Positions 1 to 12,000 of a DNA stretch of 64,000 nt are shown here, in pieces. Where the stretch lies: the NCBI GenBank assembly GCA_003118195.1, contig BEXV01000137.1, forward strand, positions 268,646-332,645, read 5' to 3'. The DNA is from Hemicentrotus pulcherrimus. Taxonomy: Eukaryota > Echinodermata > Echinoidea > Camarodonta > Strongylocentrotidae. A program made the translations under genes and the position numbers. Positions within the stretch are counted from its first letter, which is position 1; each line of letters begins with the position of its first letter. The notes under the pieces are model-generated. The model was given only the letters and a program-made list of their open reading frames with translations. It made no database searches and had not been told where the DNA came from.

Positions 1-689
1 TTATGTCCAGGTGATATTGAGGCCAACATAATTCCGATAAGTAGCGCTCGCATTTAGTACTTTATTAAATCATTTGGAGGCTGGCCCAATTTAAATTGCG
101 ATGTCTATTTATTTTATATAACATTATAAAGATAGAACGTCTTTGTTTTAAATTGCAATTCAGTTTCAGTTCTAAAAGAAGTATAACTTGCTACGTCGTG
201 CTGTTACAAATAAGATAAATCTAATTTTCTTTTTAACATGTACAAAGCGAACAAATTAAGTCTGCTTAGTGCCATTTCTGTGGCAGTTATCACGCTATAC
301 GTACTATTACGTGTCTCGCTGGGTATGCTTTCTAGGTTAACAGATTCCATTGGAATTCTTAACTGGAGCATTTTCTAATTCAGTTCTAAAATTTGTCACG
401 AGGGAGCGATATGTTTTCATGTGCGAACGTGCAGTTTAAACATAAAAAAACGTCAGTGTGTGAAGTTTTTCAAGAATATGGATGACTGACGGTATATATA
501 TTTTTACTGTTTCCAAACAAATTACCATGCTGCCCTATTATTACTTTATCGAAGTTAAATTACGTTATCTTTGACGTGTCGTTAGGTGTGTTGTACTCTG
601 CTATGCGATCTTTATCATTAATTTCATTGGGAACTCCCTACCGGGAATTCAGTTTCAGATTGAGTTTTATACCTCACTCTTCTTCGTAC

Positions 690-1220
690 ACACAGTCACT
701 CTGTGAAACATAAAAACTGTCATAGAGCGTACTGTTTAAAAACACAATTTTTCCACAAAGTGTGATATAGTGTGATACCATACAAACACAGAGGGAACTC
801 ACCACAGTGTTAACCACATTGTAGTATTAGGCGCTTTATCATATTTCCACAGTGTGCACGGATGAACACCATGCTCACCGTGTGTGTTCACTTTGTAAAA
901 ATTAAACATGTTTAGAGTTCAGACTGTGTGACAAAGTAAGAGATAATGCGACCACAGTGAGACTCACAGTGTAACCACAGTGAGACTCACAGTGTAACCA
1001 CATTTTCATGTTAGAACACTATGTTTTTATTATTAAAAAAAAAAAACGCTTTGTTTAGTGTGAATGCACCTCCCTCTGACCGTATTGTATTGACTGTAAA
1101 AAGACACTATGTTCACATTTTGTGACAATATGTGACAGATTTGTTATCACAGTTAGAATCACAGAGTGAACACACCGCAGTAACCACAGTGTTATATTGG
1201 AACAATATGATGTGAAAATG
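690..1220 (+). repeat. Cluster of CACAGTG / CACTGTG motifs with a 23-bp tandem duplication
   Basis: ACCACAGTG, CTCACAGTG and near variants occur about ten times in 500 bp. A unit ACCACAGTGAGACTCACAGT plus GTA is duplicated in tandem near 951-1000. More CACTGTG copies occur near 1852. The stretch holds no gene I can support. Confidence 0.7.
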
Positions 1221-4200
1221 ATGATTGAATGGTGGTGATCAACGATATTAAGCAAGGGATTCATTTTACCTTCACTTTGTCAGGTGCATTTTTACAACTT
1301 CTTTTTATTTGTGAAAAAATAGGTTCAATATATAATACCCTTTTTTGTGACGGGACATCACCTTATGGAAACAATGAACCCCTATTTGGAGAGGAGGCTG
1401 GAAACATATTTTCCCACTGACAGTATAATTCAAATACCCTTCATGATTGCAAAACACACCTCTTATGCTCTGTGCATCCCCAACTATCCTAATCACTTAA
1501 CGGTCTTACGCGAAATAAATTGGATTAATATGCATCGACCTAATTAACTTAAGGAGATATACCCACATTCATTTTACCCATATATATTCTAATTCGATAC
1601 GTCTCCTCTTTGCGACCAAACATTTAGAGTGAGGTTCGCTCACTCTAATGCATATGTACCAAGGAGCTGTTAAATGAAAGATAATAATAACAACTTAAAT
1701 TACATATTATAGGAGGAGTCCGATCTCCAGTTTATCTGATATCTGATTGAAACATATTACATGTTCCCATGTCGAAAAGAAAGAAGTGTCTCACACACAC
1801 AGTTTAACCAGGCATTCATTGGAAGTTTTCAATGGCATTGACTAAGTGACCACACTGTGGTAAATATGTATTACACTGCGGCTTCAGAGCATCACAGAGA
1901 GTTCGTATTACAACATGTGTACAAGAAGGGTTCGAAACACTGTGTTACTTTGTAGTTGAATTAGAATTATCATACCTTTGAAAGAAAAAGACTGCAATAC
2001 CCAATGTCCGCGCTCTTTAAAGGTAAAGACCAGTATTGGAAACGCCCCAATTTCAAAAAATGAAATGGAAGCTCTCATTACCAATCATGTGAAAGAATAT
2101 GTTTTGACTAATACATGATGATAAAAAATTTGCCGGGAAACCGCCTACTAATTCATATATTTGGTAAATTGGTTTCTCTCATGGTCTGTGAGAGATACAG
2201 GGTAGTCCCATATACATCTTTCTGTGTATAGTGCTTGTAACTTTACGAAGAATGGGCCAAATTTCTTATCATTTTGATGATTCCAGAACCTTGCAGATGC
2301 TAGATGCTAGATGATCAACCTTTTCTGATCGATTCCACAACGTTTCTTTCACAATACAATCGCATGACCATAACTTGTCTTTACCTTTAACACTCTCACA
2401 CTCCACTTTGGGACGCTTCCGGTATCGCGAGCTTCTGTAACCATTTCACAGGTGCATGGAAAACCATACTTTGTGGCAAGCACTTTTCACTACAGTTGTG
2501 GGCTAGTTCTCACCCACATTTTCAGTTGGCTGGTGGTGTATGGACAACCCACTCAATCATTTATCCATTAGCACACTGTGGGCTGAACAATTTTTTCCAG
2601 AACATTTGTCAAACCTCAAAAGATGGTACCTACTTCCTTAGGAAATTCGCATTTCTCTGCGTGGAAGTTGGAACATTAATTTTTGTTTTGAAACATTGTG
2701 ATATTTAGAACTTGTTTGGAATAACACAAAGAAAGAGAATTAAACACAACAAGAGGAAGGTAGAGATAGAGTCAAATTGTATTAGAACACACCGATCTGC
2801 TTTTTAACAAGACTTGTGATATAAAAACTACATGAACATGATAGCAATATAAGCATAGCTTTCGAAAATAGCTTTTTTTGTTGTCTTTCTTAAATCGGTT
2901 TGGCCTCCTTTTAGGTCATTAAGTGAAAAATTTTCGATCTCCATTCTTCTTACTTAGGCTATTGGTCTGTGCTTTCTTCTACGAAATCTCCATTGATTTT
3001 AGGCTTTGCTTTGCTTCAATAAGTCCTTAAGATGTGATTTATCTCTTCAAAAGGTTGTTTACGCCCTAAAGAGGAATATTCTTTCTCCATATACAAAAAG
3101 GGCTCTCTTGCAACCGATTTATTACCCCTTCTAAGAAATAAAGATTAAATTTGTTTCGCAACATGAGAAAAATTCCTACCGATGCCTATTGGAGTCCAAC
3201 GAACTTTATCAGAGTTGAAATAAAAATATAAATCACATGTTCACGGTCTGTACCTATGGGGATAAATGACATAATGTTGAATCTCGAGTTAAAAGCCACT
3301 TTAATTTAAAAAGTGGCAACATAAGTATTTTCAAACAACAAAATGGTTTCACTTGGAAGAAGGTGTAATGCTTAAGAACATATCTCGTCTTGATATTAAG
3401 GAATCTACATTCATCTTAACAACTTTTCGTCGCCATTCGACATGGATATTTCCACACAACGCAAAAAAAAGGCATACCTGCACTGAGAAAGTCAACTGAA
3501 TAATAATCTTTGAAATTGATGGATCAGTGGGCAGTATATTCTTTCCGGAGTTCCATGCAAAGCAATTTTGCAACAACAATTATTCAGCACTATACCTATT
3601 CTTCCGAAAATCGGTCACATATTTTCACTCACTTTTCGACAAAGGGCTATGGTTTTGTGTTGAGTACAACCGGAATACATAGCTCAAATAATTTCTGTTC
3701 CAGCATGATTTTTCATAATGAACATGTCAAACATTCGTAATTAGGGAAACATGTTTTTTTAGAGTTCATGAATTCCAGAGATAATTAAAACAAACTTGCA
3801 AATAATTTGGGCAAAAAAAACATGAATTATCATTCGAATTATATGACCTGTGTATGTAATCGCCTCGATGCTGTTTTGCAATAAAAGTACATGTACTTAG
3901 AAAGTAAGTCAATATTCATTGTGACGTAACTCTCGTGCTTTAAAGTTCAGGTATATGCAACATGTATTCTACTGGTACACTAATGACACTTCAAATCAAT
4001 GCACCCAAAAAATCTTCATTAAAGCTGGTTGAGTTTGTGGTAAAGATGGACATTAATTTATGGGCTTTTTCATTCTTGTAAGTTCATGCGGAATGAAAAC
4101 TATAGGTAGAGATGAAATCTGGAAAAGATTTCCCTTTAAATAATAATGATAATGATAATAATAATAATTATTATCATAATGACTGTAATGATACTAATTA

Positions 4201-5574
4201 TCATTATTATTATTAGAATGATGACGATGATAATTATAACATAATAATGGTAATAATAAATAATGATAAGGATATTTTTTAACGCGTTCAACCAAGTTCC
4301 CTCAAATTTAATATATAAGACATAAGCGAAAAGTTTGAACCAAACATTTGTATATAGTCCCATATACCAATTGTGTGTGCATTACGTGTGAGTTTCAGCA
4401 AACTGAGCCAACTTCTTGTAATTTTGAATCATTCCAAGATCACAAGACCAAGATCACTTCCTTCCTAAAACTGTGGTTTCAGTTTATCGAATGTTCTAGG
4501 TATTTTTTAAATAAAATTGGAATACAAATTTAATTTGCAATGAATGTGTTTATCATTCTATATACTGTTGTACGGGCGAGAATTGTTTTTAATTGTTTAT
4601 ACATGATAAAGGAACCCTGCGGAAGAGTGCATAATTGTATTGAAGAAAAAAGGGATATACTTATACAGCAATTTACGTAAGTATTGGTTCTACAATAATA
4701 ATCAACCTTTTCCTATTGCTGTCAGAGACCTTTATTCAACAGTGTCACCACATGACCCATACTCAACTTTCTATTTAACCCTTTCGACCCCACTCAGTAA
4801 GGTAGTATATTGGTATTGATAACATTGATGCGTTGGACTACTTGTTAGTGGAAACTTGAGCGAATAATACGGGATCGCTTCAGAATGGCATCTCTTATGA
4901 CTTGTGTCAGTTTTAATCACGGTGGTTTGGGATATATCAAAGCATTTATTCAGTTGATATTCAGTACTAATAGGTGAGGACCGAAAATCAAATTTTAATT
5001 TGCGCCAAACTAATCAAAGTAATTTACGCCAAATTATATTTAAAGGGACGAAAAACCATTTCGTCATTTGTATGACCGCTACCTACTTTTATTTATAAAC
5101 ACGTAAAGTCAATTGTTAAGTTGGGTTTTCATTTGGAAGAAAACGATAGACAAAAGTTCAGAAATGTCTGGAATGTGGATTATTAATAGAGTGGAGTTGC
5201 ATTTTCTATGCCTTTAAGTACAGCCAGTTCAGTGCGAAAGAATAGGGATTAAAGATGTGGTATGGGGGACTTGTATCCCTGTCAAACGGATATAAAGGAG
5301 TTTGGGTGGATCTGAACGGGGGCAGATAATCGTTTGTATATGTAGAGTCAAAAGAGAAAAGATACAGATTTTCTGAGCCTTTAGAATCCGGGGATTGGAG
5401 CGTGGACGGGAATAAGAAAACAAGAGGGCCTTCGGTTGTTTGAGAGCTGAGATCTAAATAACGTTGATATGCTCGAACGGGTATGAATAAAGTAGACTGA
5501 GCCCTGTCAGTTTTGCATTGTGGAGGTATTCGCCTAAATTGCTTTATGGCGACACACACACACACGCAGAAGTG
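1221..5574. other. Non-coding stretch, no gene seen
   Basis: AT-rich, with only short ORFs (under 80 codons) that lack family resemblance or coding bias. It contains the AAT repeat at 4139-4275. The first 690 bases of the window are likewise featureless. Confidence 0.6.
4139..4275 (+). repeat. AT-rich trinucleotide repeat (AAT/GAT)n
   Basis: Runs of AATAATGATAATGATAATAA and similar units; low complexity. The ORF on the - strand across it is made of Ile/Met runs and is not a gene. Confidence 0.9.
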
Positions 5575-5732
5575 AGAAAGTTCTAGTTTAGGAACTGGTT
5601 TTCGTTGTCGTCATCATCGAACCTGTGGAGGCTGTGTTGATTTCATCAAACGAGAGCTTTACTGTGTGACGTTATCCAGTTTGAAGTGGACATCGAATTA
5701 TATCTACTTTGAATAGGAAGCGTGATCTTCTG
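5575..5732 (+). other. Possible 5' UTR exon ending at a GTGAGT donor
   Basis: The segment ends GATCTTCTG|GTGAGTGTG, a strong donor, and has no long ORF. A pyrimidine-rich acceptor at 15326-15327 (CCTATAG) before exon 1 could receive it. This would place the promoter about 10 kb upstream of the start codon. Only splice-site shape supports it. Confidence 0.15.
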
Positions 5733-5914
5733 GTGAGTGTGTTATCTCTTTCTGTCCCCGCAAAAGTTTTCAAAAAATTGTATTTGCGGAAGCGATCGTG
5801 AAGGCAAAGTGTACAGCAAATGTACCCCAAAGTGACATTCATGTTGCTACATGATGCAATCGGCTATGTGTTGTGTGCATGAAGTTGGTGGTTGACTCTA
5901 AATTCGAATACATA

Positions 5915-6221
5915 GGCCATTTCGTAATGGAATCAAATGTAATGCACTAATCTGTGTAAAGTGTCTCGTTACGAGTTAACTCGGCTTAATTTGTTACGAG
6001 TAATTGTATTTCAATAGTCAGAATGCAGATTGCATACGTTCCATTTTGCTAGGTGGGACAAGCCATACTTACCTAGCAACATGTAATGTATGCGAGAGGC
6101 ATTCCGACTATTGAAATACAATTATTCGTAACAGGTGAATGCAATAATCTGTAACGAGGAACTTAACAAAGATTTGTTCGTTTAATTTAATTCAATTTTA
6201 ATCTACATTAAGAAAATAACC
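5915..6221. mobile_element. Palindromic MITE, family A (GGCCATTTCGTAATG ends), copy 1
   Basis: The left end GGCCATTTCGTAATGGAATC and the inverted right end (GGTTATTTTCTTAATGTAGAT on the - strand) define a 307-bp element. Internal arms match over most of their length, for example ATTGTATTTCAATAGTC against GACTATTGAAATACAAT, and CTAGGTGGGACAAG near the centre. No coding capacity. Related copies lie at 31378-31633 and 57713-58229. Confidence 0.75.
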
Positions 6222-6745
6222 TGTTGGTTCTCAGATCAGACGCTTGTGAAGAACATTAACTGATTTGATTGAAGTGTATCCATTTCCAGAAAAAATAGAT
6301 TCTTATTAGTCACGAATTAGTAATGATTATAATCTGATATGATAGGAACTTTTGAGAGAAATTGTCATGTTGCGTAATGATGCTAAGACTTGTTATGTAC
6401 TTTTTTATGTCATAGGCAGCAGTGGTTAGAGTAATACATAGAGTTAGAGTAATACATTCATGGGACTTTTGATACAACTTGATGACAATTGCCATCTGAT
6501 TTATAAAGGGACTGAGCTGCAGATAAAGTGATGTGATAACATCTCAAAAACTTCCATGGCATAATCCAGTTTTGCATTTATTGTGGATACAAACGGATGC
6601 TTGAAGGTTTATAGCGCAGGAGCGTTGTTTGAGTAAAGGGTAGGCACTGTTTTCAGATCTACACCTGATCCACGAATGGTAGGAAAACACAATTATCTTA
6701 GAACCATCCATGGATAAATACATAACAGCGAAAGAAAACAATAGA

Positions 6746-6965
6746 TTTAGAGATGAGGATCAAGGAAAATGGGGAGGGGCGGGAAAAAAAGAAAGAAAGA
6801 GGACATGGAGAGAAAGAAAGAGGACATGGAGGAGCAAGGGGGATGAGATGGAGGAAGGTGGGGAGAAATAAAAAGCAGAAGCAATATAAAGAGAGGGAGC
6901 GTAGAAGAAAAAGAGGAAGGAAAGTAAGAGGGATGAGGGAGGGGAGGGAGCAACAGGAATAAAGA
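6746..6965 (+). repeat. Purine-only tract (GA-rich), 220 bp
   Basis: Almost every base is A or G, for example GAAAGAAAGAGGACATGGAG, which is also duplicated at 6793-6835. Long polypurine tracts can form triplex (H-) DNA. Both strands show spurious ORFs. Confidence 0.85.
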
Positions 6966-8213
6966 AAGGATGGATTGTTGTATATTAAATGTGAGGTGGA
7001 AAGAAGAGGCTTTAAAGTTTTGTAGGATTGATCTGTATACGTTTACACAAGTTTAAAGCCATTCAAAACCAACTATTTCTCAATGAATGTTATTGATATG
7101 TCGTATATCAAGCCTAAATCCTGATTTCAATCAAATGCACAAAGAATTTCAGAACACAAAAGCCTGTGGTTGAAAAGCGAAAAACAACTTGTTTTGGCTG
7201 AGTAAATTTGTGCAGGAAGTTAATAAGATGACCTTTGTCGAGCAATTAAACAATGAAGAGTCGTAGATATCCTTTATCGTTTGCGACAGTGCGGAACGGG
7301 CATGAAACTGAATCATGCTATGTAAGAAATCAATATAATTACACAATTTATTATCAACCTTTGTTTTTACTGTACGTGCACGGAAAGAATTGTTTTCCAC
7401 AATTCATGAAATTTGAAAAGCCCGGGGAGAGTGTGAGAAATAATTTGATATAATGGCCGATTTTTACAGACTGTGAAGAAATGTTGCCTAACTTTGGTAG
7501 ATTATTCACAAAGCACGTCGCACATGTTGACAATATTATACAGATATATACCTTGCACTTAATTTTTCGAAGTGCAATTAACAAATTTCATCTAACTGAT
7601 ATAATATATCTGTGAGGAACTATTCAAAGTGTTCAACACTAGTGCATCTGGATTGACACGTTATGCATTTCTAAAAATTACCATGTCTGTGCTTAATGTT
7701 CAATGTGATCTATCAACAAGAAAACAGAACTGCTAAGATAGCATAAATGGGTTTAGAACTTCCTTTGTCGATTATGAATGTAAAGTTACTTTCATAAATA
7801 ACATTAATTGATTATTATGCCAGCAGCTGAAACTTATGCTACTAAAATAAAGATTTGTAATTTTGGGAAAATTAACTTAACTCGATGCAATATTTAATGG
7901 AGTTAAAAAGCACCAGCAATCTCTGTACATTGGTATCAAATTGATAAATTTTGACGACTCGTTTACTCGTGAGAAAATAATTTAGATGAAAAAGGGCAAT
8001 GAAGTGTGAACGATGACTAGTTAGTCGAGATTTCATATTGATTCAACCGTGATTGAAAAACACCTAACCTCCACCCCCACGTTGTCATGGTTATTGTTCA
8101 TAATACTGATTGTTGTTGCTACGTGGACATCCAAAAGCACAGCAAATTAGTTCAGATTAAACGATATCACTGTTTTCTAATCTGTGTTTCTCTTTAACTC
8201 TTTGAGTCTTTTA

Positions 8214-8228
8214 TCTCTCTCTCTCTCT

Positions 8229-8262
<34 letters not shown>

Positions 8263-8354
8263 CTTCGTTTCCTTCTCCTTCTGCTCTTTTCCTATCTTTC
8301 TCTCTCTCTTTTCTCTCTCTCTCCCTCTCTCTCTCTCTCTCTCCCTCTTTCTCC
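8214..8354 (+). repeat. (CT)n microsatellite, interrupted
   Basis: About 140 bp of CT/CTC repeats with a few interruptions. Smaller CT or GA runs are at 13919-13943, 14602-14630 and 20356-20417, and a TA run at 17832-17850. Confidence 0.95.
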
Positions 8355-8965
8355 TCATTTCATGTTTCTTCTGTTGAATAATCAAATGTGAGGGTGTTTA
8401 CTTTCCTCTCTTTTTAACCATGCCAATTCGAATGGAAATCTTTCTTTGCAATTATTCACCCACCCGACATTGCATACAATTAAGACGAAAAACACGAAGG
8501 GTTGATAATGACTCGAGCGTGATTATAATTACGTACGGGGGAACACAATGTTTATCCTGAAAATTACGACAACAACTTCTGACATTCATTACCTATTCAA
8601 GAACAGATGTTTTATCATGATAATCGAGGGTTCGAAAAGAAAAGAAAACAGTATAAGTAAAAGAAGGGAGTGGAGCTCGATGTCCGTAAAAGTTATGCAT
8701 TCACTCTCATAGTATTAGTTCACCATCACTTCATTTTAACAAACAGAAGCTGTGGTGAAAAGAACTAGACGTTGTTGAACATTAAAGTTGTTCATTGCAA
8801 TCCTTTTTCTAATAAATTTAATCATTTCTGAATATGTGATAATACGAATGTTGTAGTCATAAAAAATGATAGATTTTATAATGTAACCTCGTTTTGTCTC
8901 ACTTTGTGCGCATTCATATTACATAATTATATGGCGTATTCGGCTCATCATAATTAATGTAGCCT

Positions 8966-9002
8966 GTCACGTGATCATGAAGCTGCAAGCTAGGTCACGT
9001 GT
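8966..9002 (+). promoter_or_regulatory. Pair of GTCACGTG E-boxes
   Basis: GTCACGTGA (8966-8974) and GTCACGTGT (8994-9002) are 28 bp apart, about 6.5 kb upstream of exon 1. This extended E-box is the type bound by USF/MITF/TFE bHLH-zip factors. Two close copies in AT-rich DNA are unlikely by chance but could still be incidental. Confidence 0.3.
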
Positions 9003-12000
9003 TGAATGCTCCGGGGTGAGCAGCACCTCGGAGAATAAAACACTGATACAAAAATGTAGCTGATTCAGGAGCGTAATTATGAAACATTTACATTTCATGA
9101 TATCTAGATGAAGAATAGATTGTTGTGTCTTTGTAATGATGTAAGAACATAAGCCATCAAACCGAGGACTATATTCAGTAGTACACCATTGGAAGAGAGG
9201 CTTTCGTCGAACGATGAAGGTCGCTTTTTGACGTGAAGCTCTAAAAAGCCCTCACTATTATTGCAAAGCTTCTTTACAAATCATTATTCGGTTGTTTATG
9301 TTGTCTACGGGAATGGAATGTTCAGTGTATGTAGGATTAAAAACAGCATATCCCAATTTGGCTGACCTCCAGAAGATAAGAGAAGATGGTCCGTGGTGAG
9401 GGGGAGGGGCCGGTGGTTGGTCTTTTTTCCGGCATGCACTTTTATCTTCAAAATATATAAGATTGAAAATATTATATTATTGAGAGTATCACTATTTACT
9501 ATGTATTCAGTACAGTGACAGCGACACAGAAATCGGATTATTAGAAATGACTATTGTTCCCCATTTTAGAATATATTACCTGAAACAGTTTTGAAATGTA
9601 ACTCTTTATATCCCCTGTTTCCTTTCGTCCATGGAGAATGAATCTTTTACTAGACACAAATATAACTTGACTTGCTTGCGGCTCGGTGGCCCAATAGCTC
9701 ATTGCATCTATGGAAAGTATACTTGTGTTTCATTATCACTCAGTGTATTATCTATAACGTTCTTACTGATAGGGATGTCTTTAGTGTTTTAAGGTCTGTT
9801 GCTCCTCGCCTTCAGGAGACGATTAAAAAACCTGAGCCATCAAAGTCAAAATGGTGAACTGTGGAGGAGAACTGCTTTTAGTGTAATCACTGTGATTGAG
9901 TTTTGTGACGTGGATGAAGGGAATAGAGACGGCATGATATGGATAGCAAGGGTGAGATAAACGTCAATTGCTGAATGTTGTTGAAGCAAAACATCTACCC
10001 GTCTGGAGAGGAATCAGATTCTCGTTTAGGATTTCAAGTTGAAAACAAGCTACTGTAAAGATGTTTCCAGCTGCACGAGTGATTTTTAAAGAGAATGTTG
10101 AGCTCTGGAAATAATGACAAATAATTTGTCAGCTTTCTCATTATTTTTATGTCAGGAAGAATGTCAAAAGAGAAATGTCCCATTGTCCCCTGACAAGCAA
10201 AATATGATTTTTTTAAACTGTAAGCCTTCACGCCAAATGACATGTGTGGTTAGTCCTTATAACCATTTCTGGGCGAAGTGTTTAGTCCAATATACCCATT
10301 TGTGTGCGCAGTTTAAGTGATTTCTATCAAAACTAAAAAGTATACACCAATTCATTGGTACGACATAATCGACTCTTCCCCATCGCTTCCAAACAGTTTC
10401 TTTTACTATCTAATCGCATGAAAGGAACCCCAATGTATCTTTAAAAAGTATGAGCAACTCGGCGATGTCTTGGGAAGTTGAAATCATGTTTCGATTTACG
10501 AAGTCTTGTTTTGTCTCCAACTCCTGAACGCTCTGACATGGTGCGTCATACCCNGGGGGTGGTGGTGGAGAAAAAACATGGAAAAACAACAGCCCATGTT
10601 ATGAGCAGGAGTGAGCTTGGGGAACAGACACATGAGAGCCTGACATTGTTTCGGTGACCCTATGAGAAACTTTCATTTTCCATTTGTTTTTAAATAGTAG
10701 CCACGATTTGAAATGAAACGCCACGCCCATCGTAGAAAGTAGAGCAATTTTCACTGTTTTAAAGACAACAAAATTGCGTAAACAAAACTAAAAATAACGT
10801 TTAATCCAAAGGAAAATACGCATGTCCACTTTCACAGTATATTGGAAAACTCATTTTTACTGTCTCTTTGCAAAACTCATCTGTTTATTTGTAATAGATA
10901 GCAGAAAAAGGGACATGGTCCTATTGTAATGCGTCAGGAAAAAAATCAACTGTTTGTCTTGTTTTAAGATTGTTTGACGAGAAGAAATAAACGTTAGAGC
11001 ACCTAGTTAGCTTTTACCTTCATCTAGAACAATATCAGTTCTGGTAAAACATTTCAAGATGGAGTATGCTTCTCCTGCAATACAAACAAAAAAATGATAA
11101 TAATAATTTGAGTGATTAACTCGCCCACGCCATGATAGAGGAAACAGTTTGCAAATATTAATGTCTCGTGACAGGAAATGGAACCCAAGTAAACTAACCT
11201 CCTCACCTAACTCTCCCAAACAAATTCTTATGAAATCAAATATTTGAGGATCAAAAATGAAATAAACACCGTGGCCGACAAAGACCATGTTTTTATGCCA
11301 CAACCTATTTACACAGGATATTCAAGAGGACCACCTACATACCGGTAACATGAAAATCTTTATGGACCTACGATGTGGGTGAGAAGGTGTGGTGCTGTCA
11401 TGTGTAGACACCACTTTAGAGGACGATTTAAGTGTTTTTTTTTACTTCAATTTTATAAATTAACGTAATGTGCACATCACCGATTCTTGTTTTTTTATTT
11501 AGTCAAATTCAATTTGTAGCTTCTTGATTTGTTCAATTCTCAAAGAAATCGAAGAGTAATTCTAAAGTTAAGCTCAAATTGTCAAAACGTGCGTTTGTAT
11601 TGTGATGTGAGAGAACACAACCGAACCCATCTTTAGCTTTAAGTTTTATATTTTGAGATTTTAGGGACTTTAAACCGCTTTTAAACTTTAAAAACTCATT
11701 GAATTAGCTTCTCATTTTTTTCTACTAACTCGATCTTAACGAACAAATGTGAATGTAGGGTTTGAAAATGGCTATTCTGTTTCGTCATTTTCCATCGGTG
11801 GACGCTCGGCAAATCGGCACGTCTCTCCGATTAAGGCTGGCTTACTGACAAATCGCTCTCTTGTGACATGGAGTGGGCGGCTTCTATCTCTAATAAATTA
11901 CATGAATGGATGTAGCTTTTCTGAAGGTAATAATATGCAATGTGGAGGAGAAAAACATGGCAAAGAGGCATTGATGTACCATTTACAAACATCTCGGGAG

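Noticed and set aside
690..1220. V(D)J-type recombination signals
   Set aside because: Heptamers are present, but no ACAAAAACC-like nonamer was found at 12- or 23-bp spacing in the copies I checked.
4136..4363. - strand ORF of mostly Ile
   Set aside because: Comes from the AAT/GAT repeat.
5206..5565. 119-codon - strand ORF
   Set aside because: No recognised domain and composition typical of non-coding DNA.
8184..8385. ORFs on both strands over the CT microsatellite
   Set aside because: Pure Ser/Leu or Arg/Glu dipeptide runs from a dinucleotide repeat.
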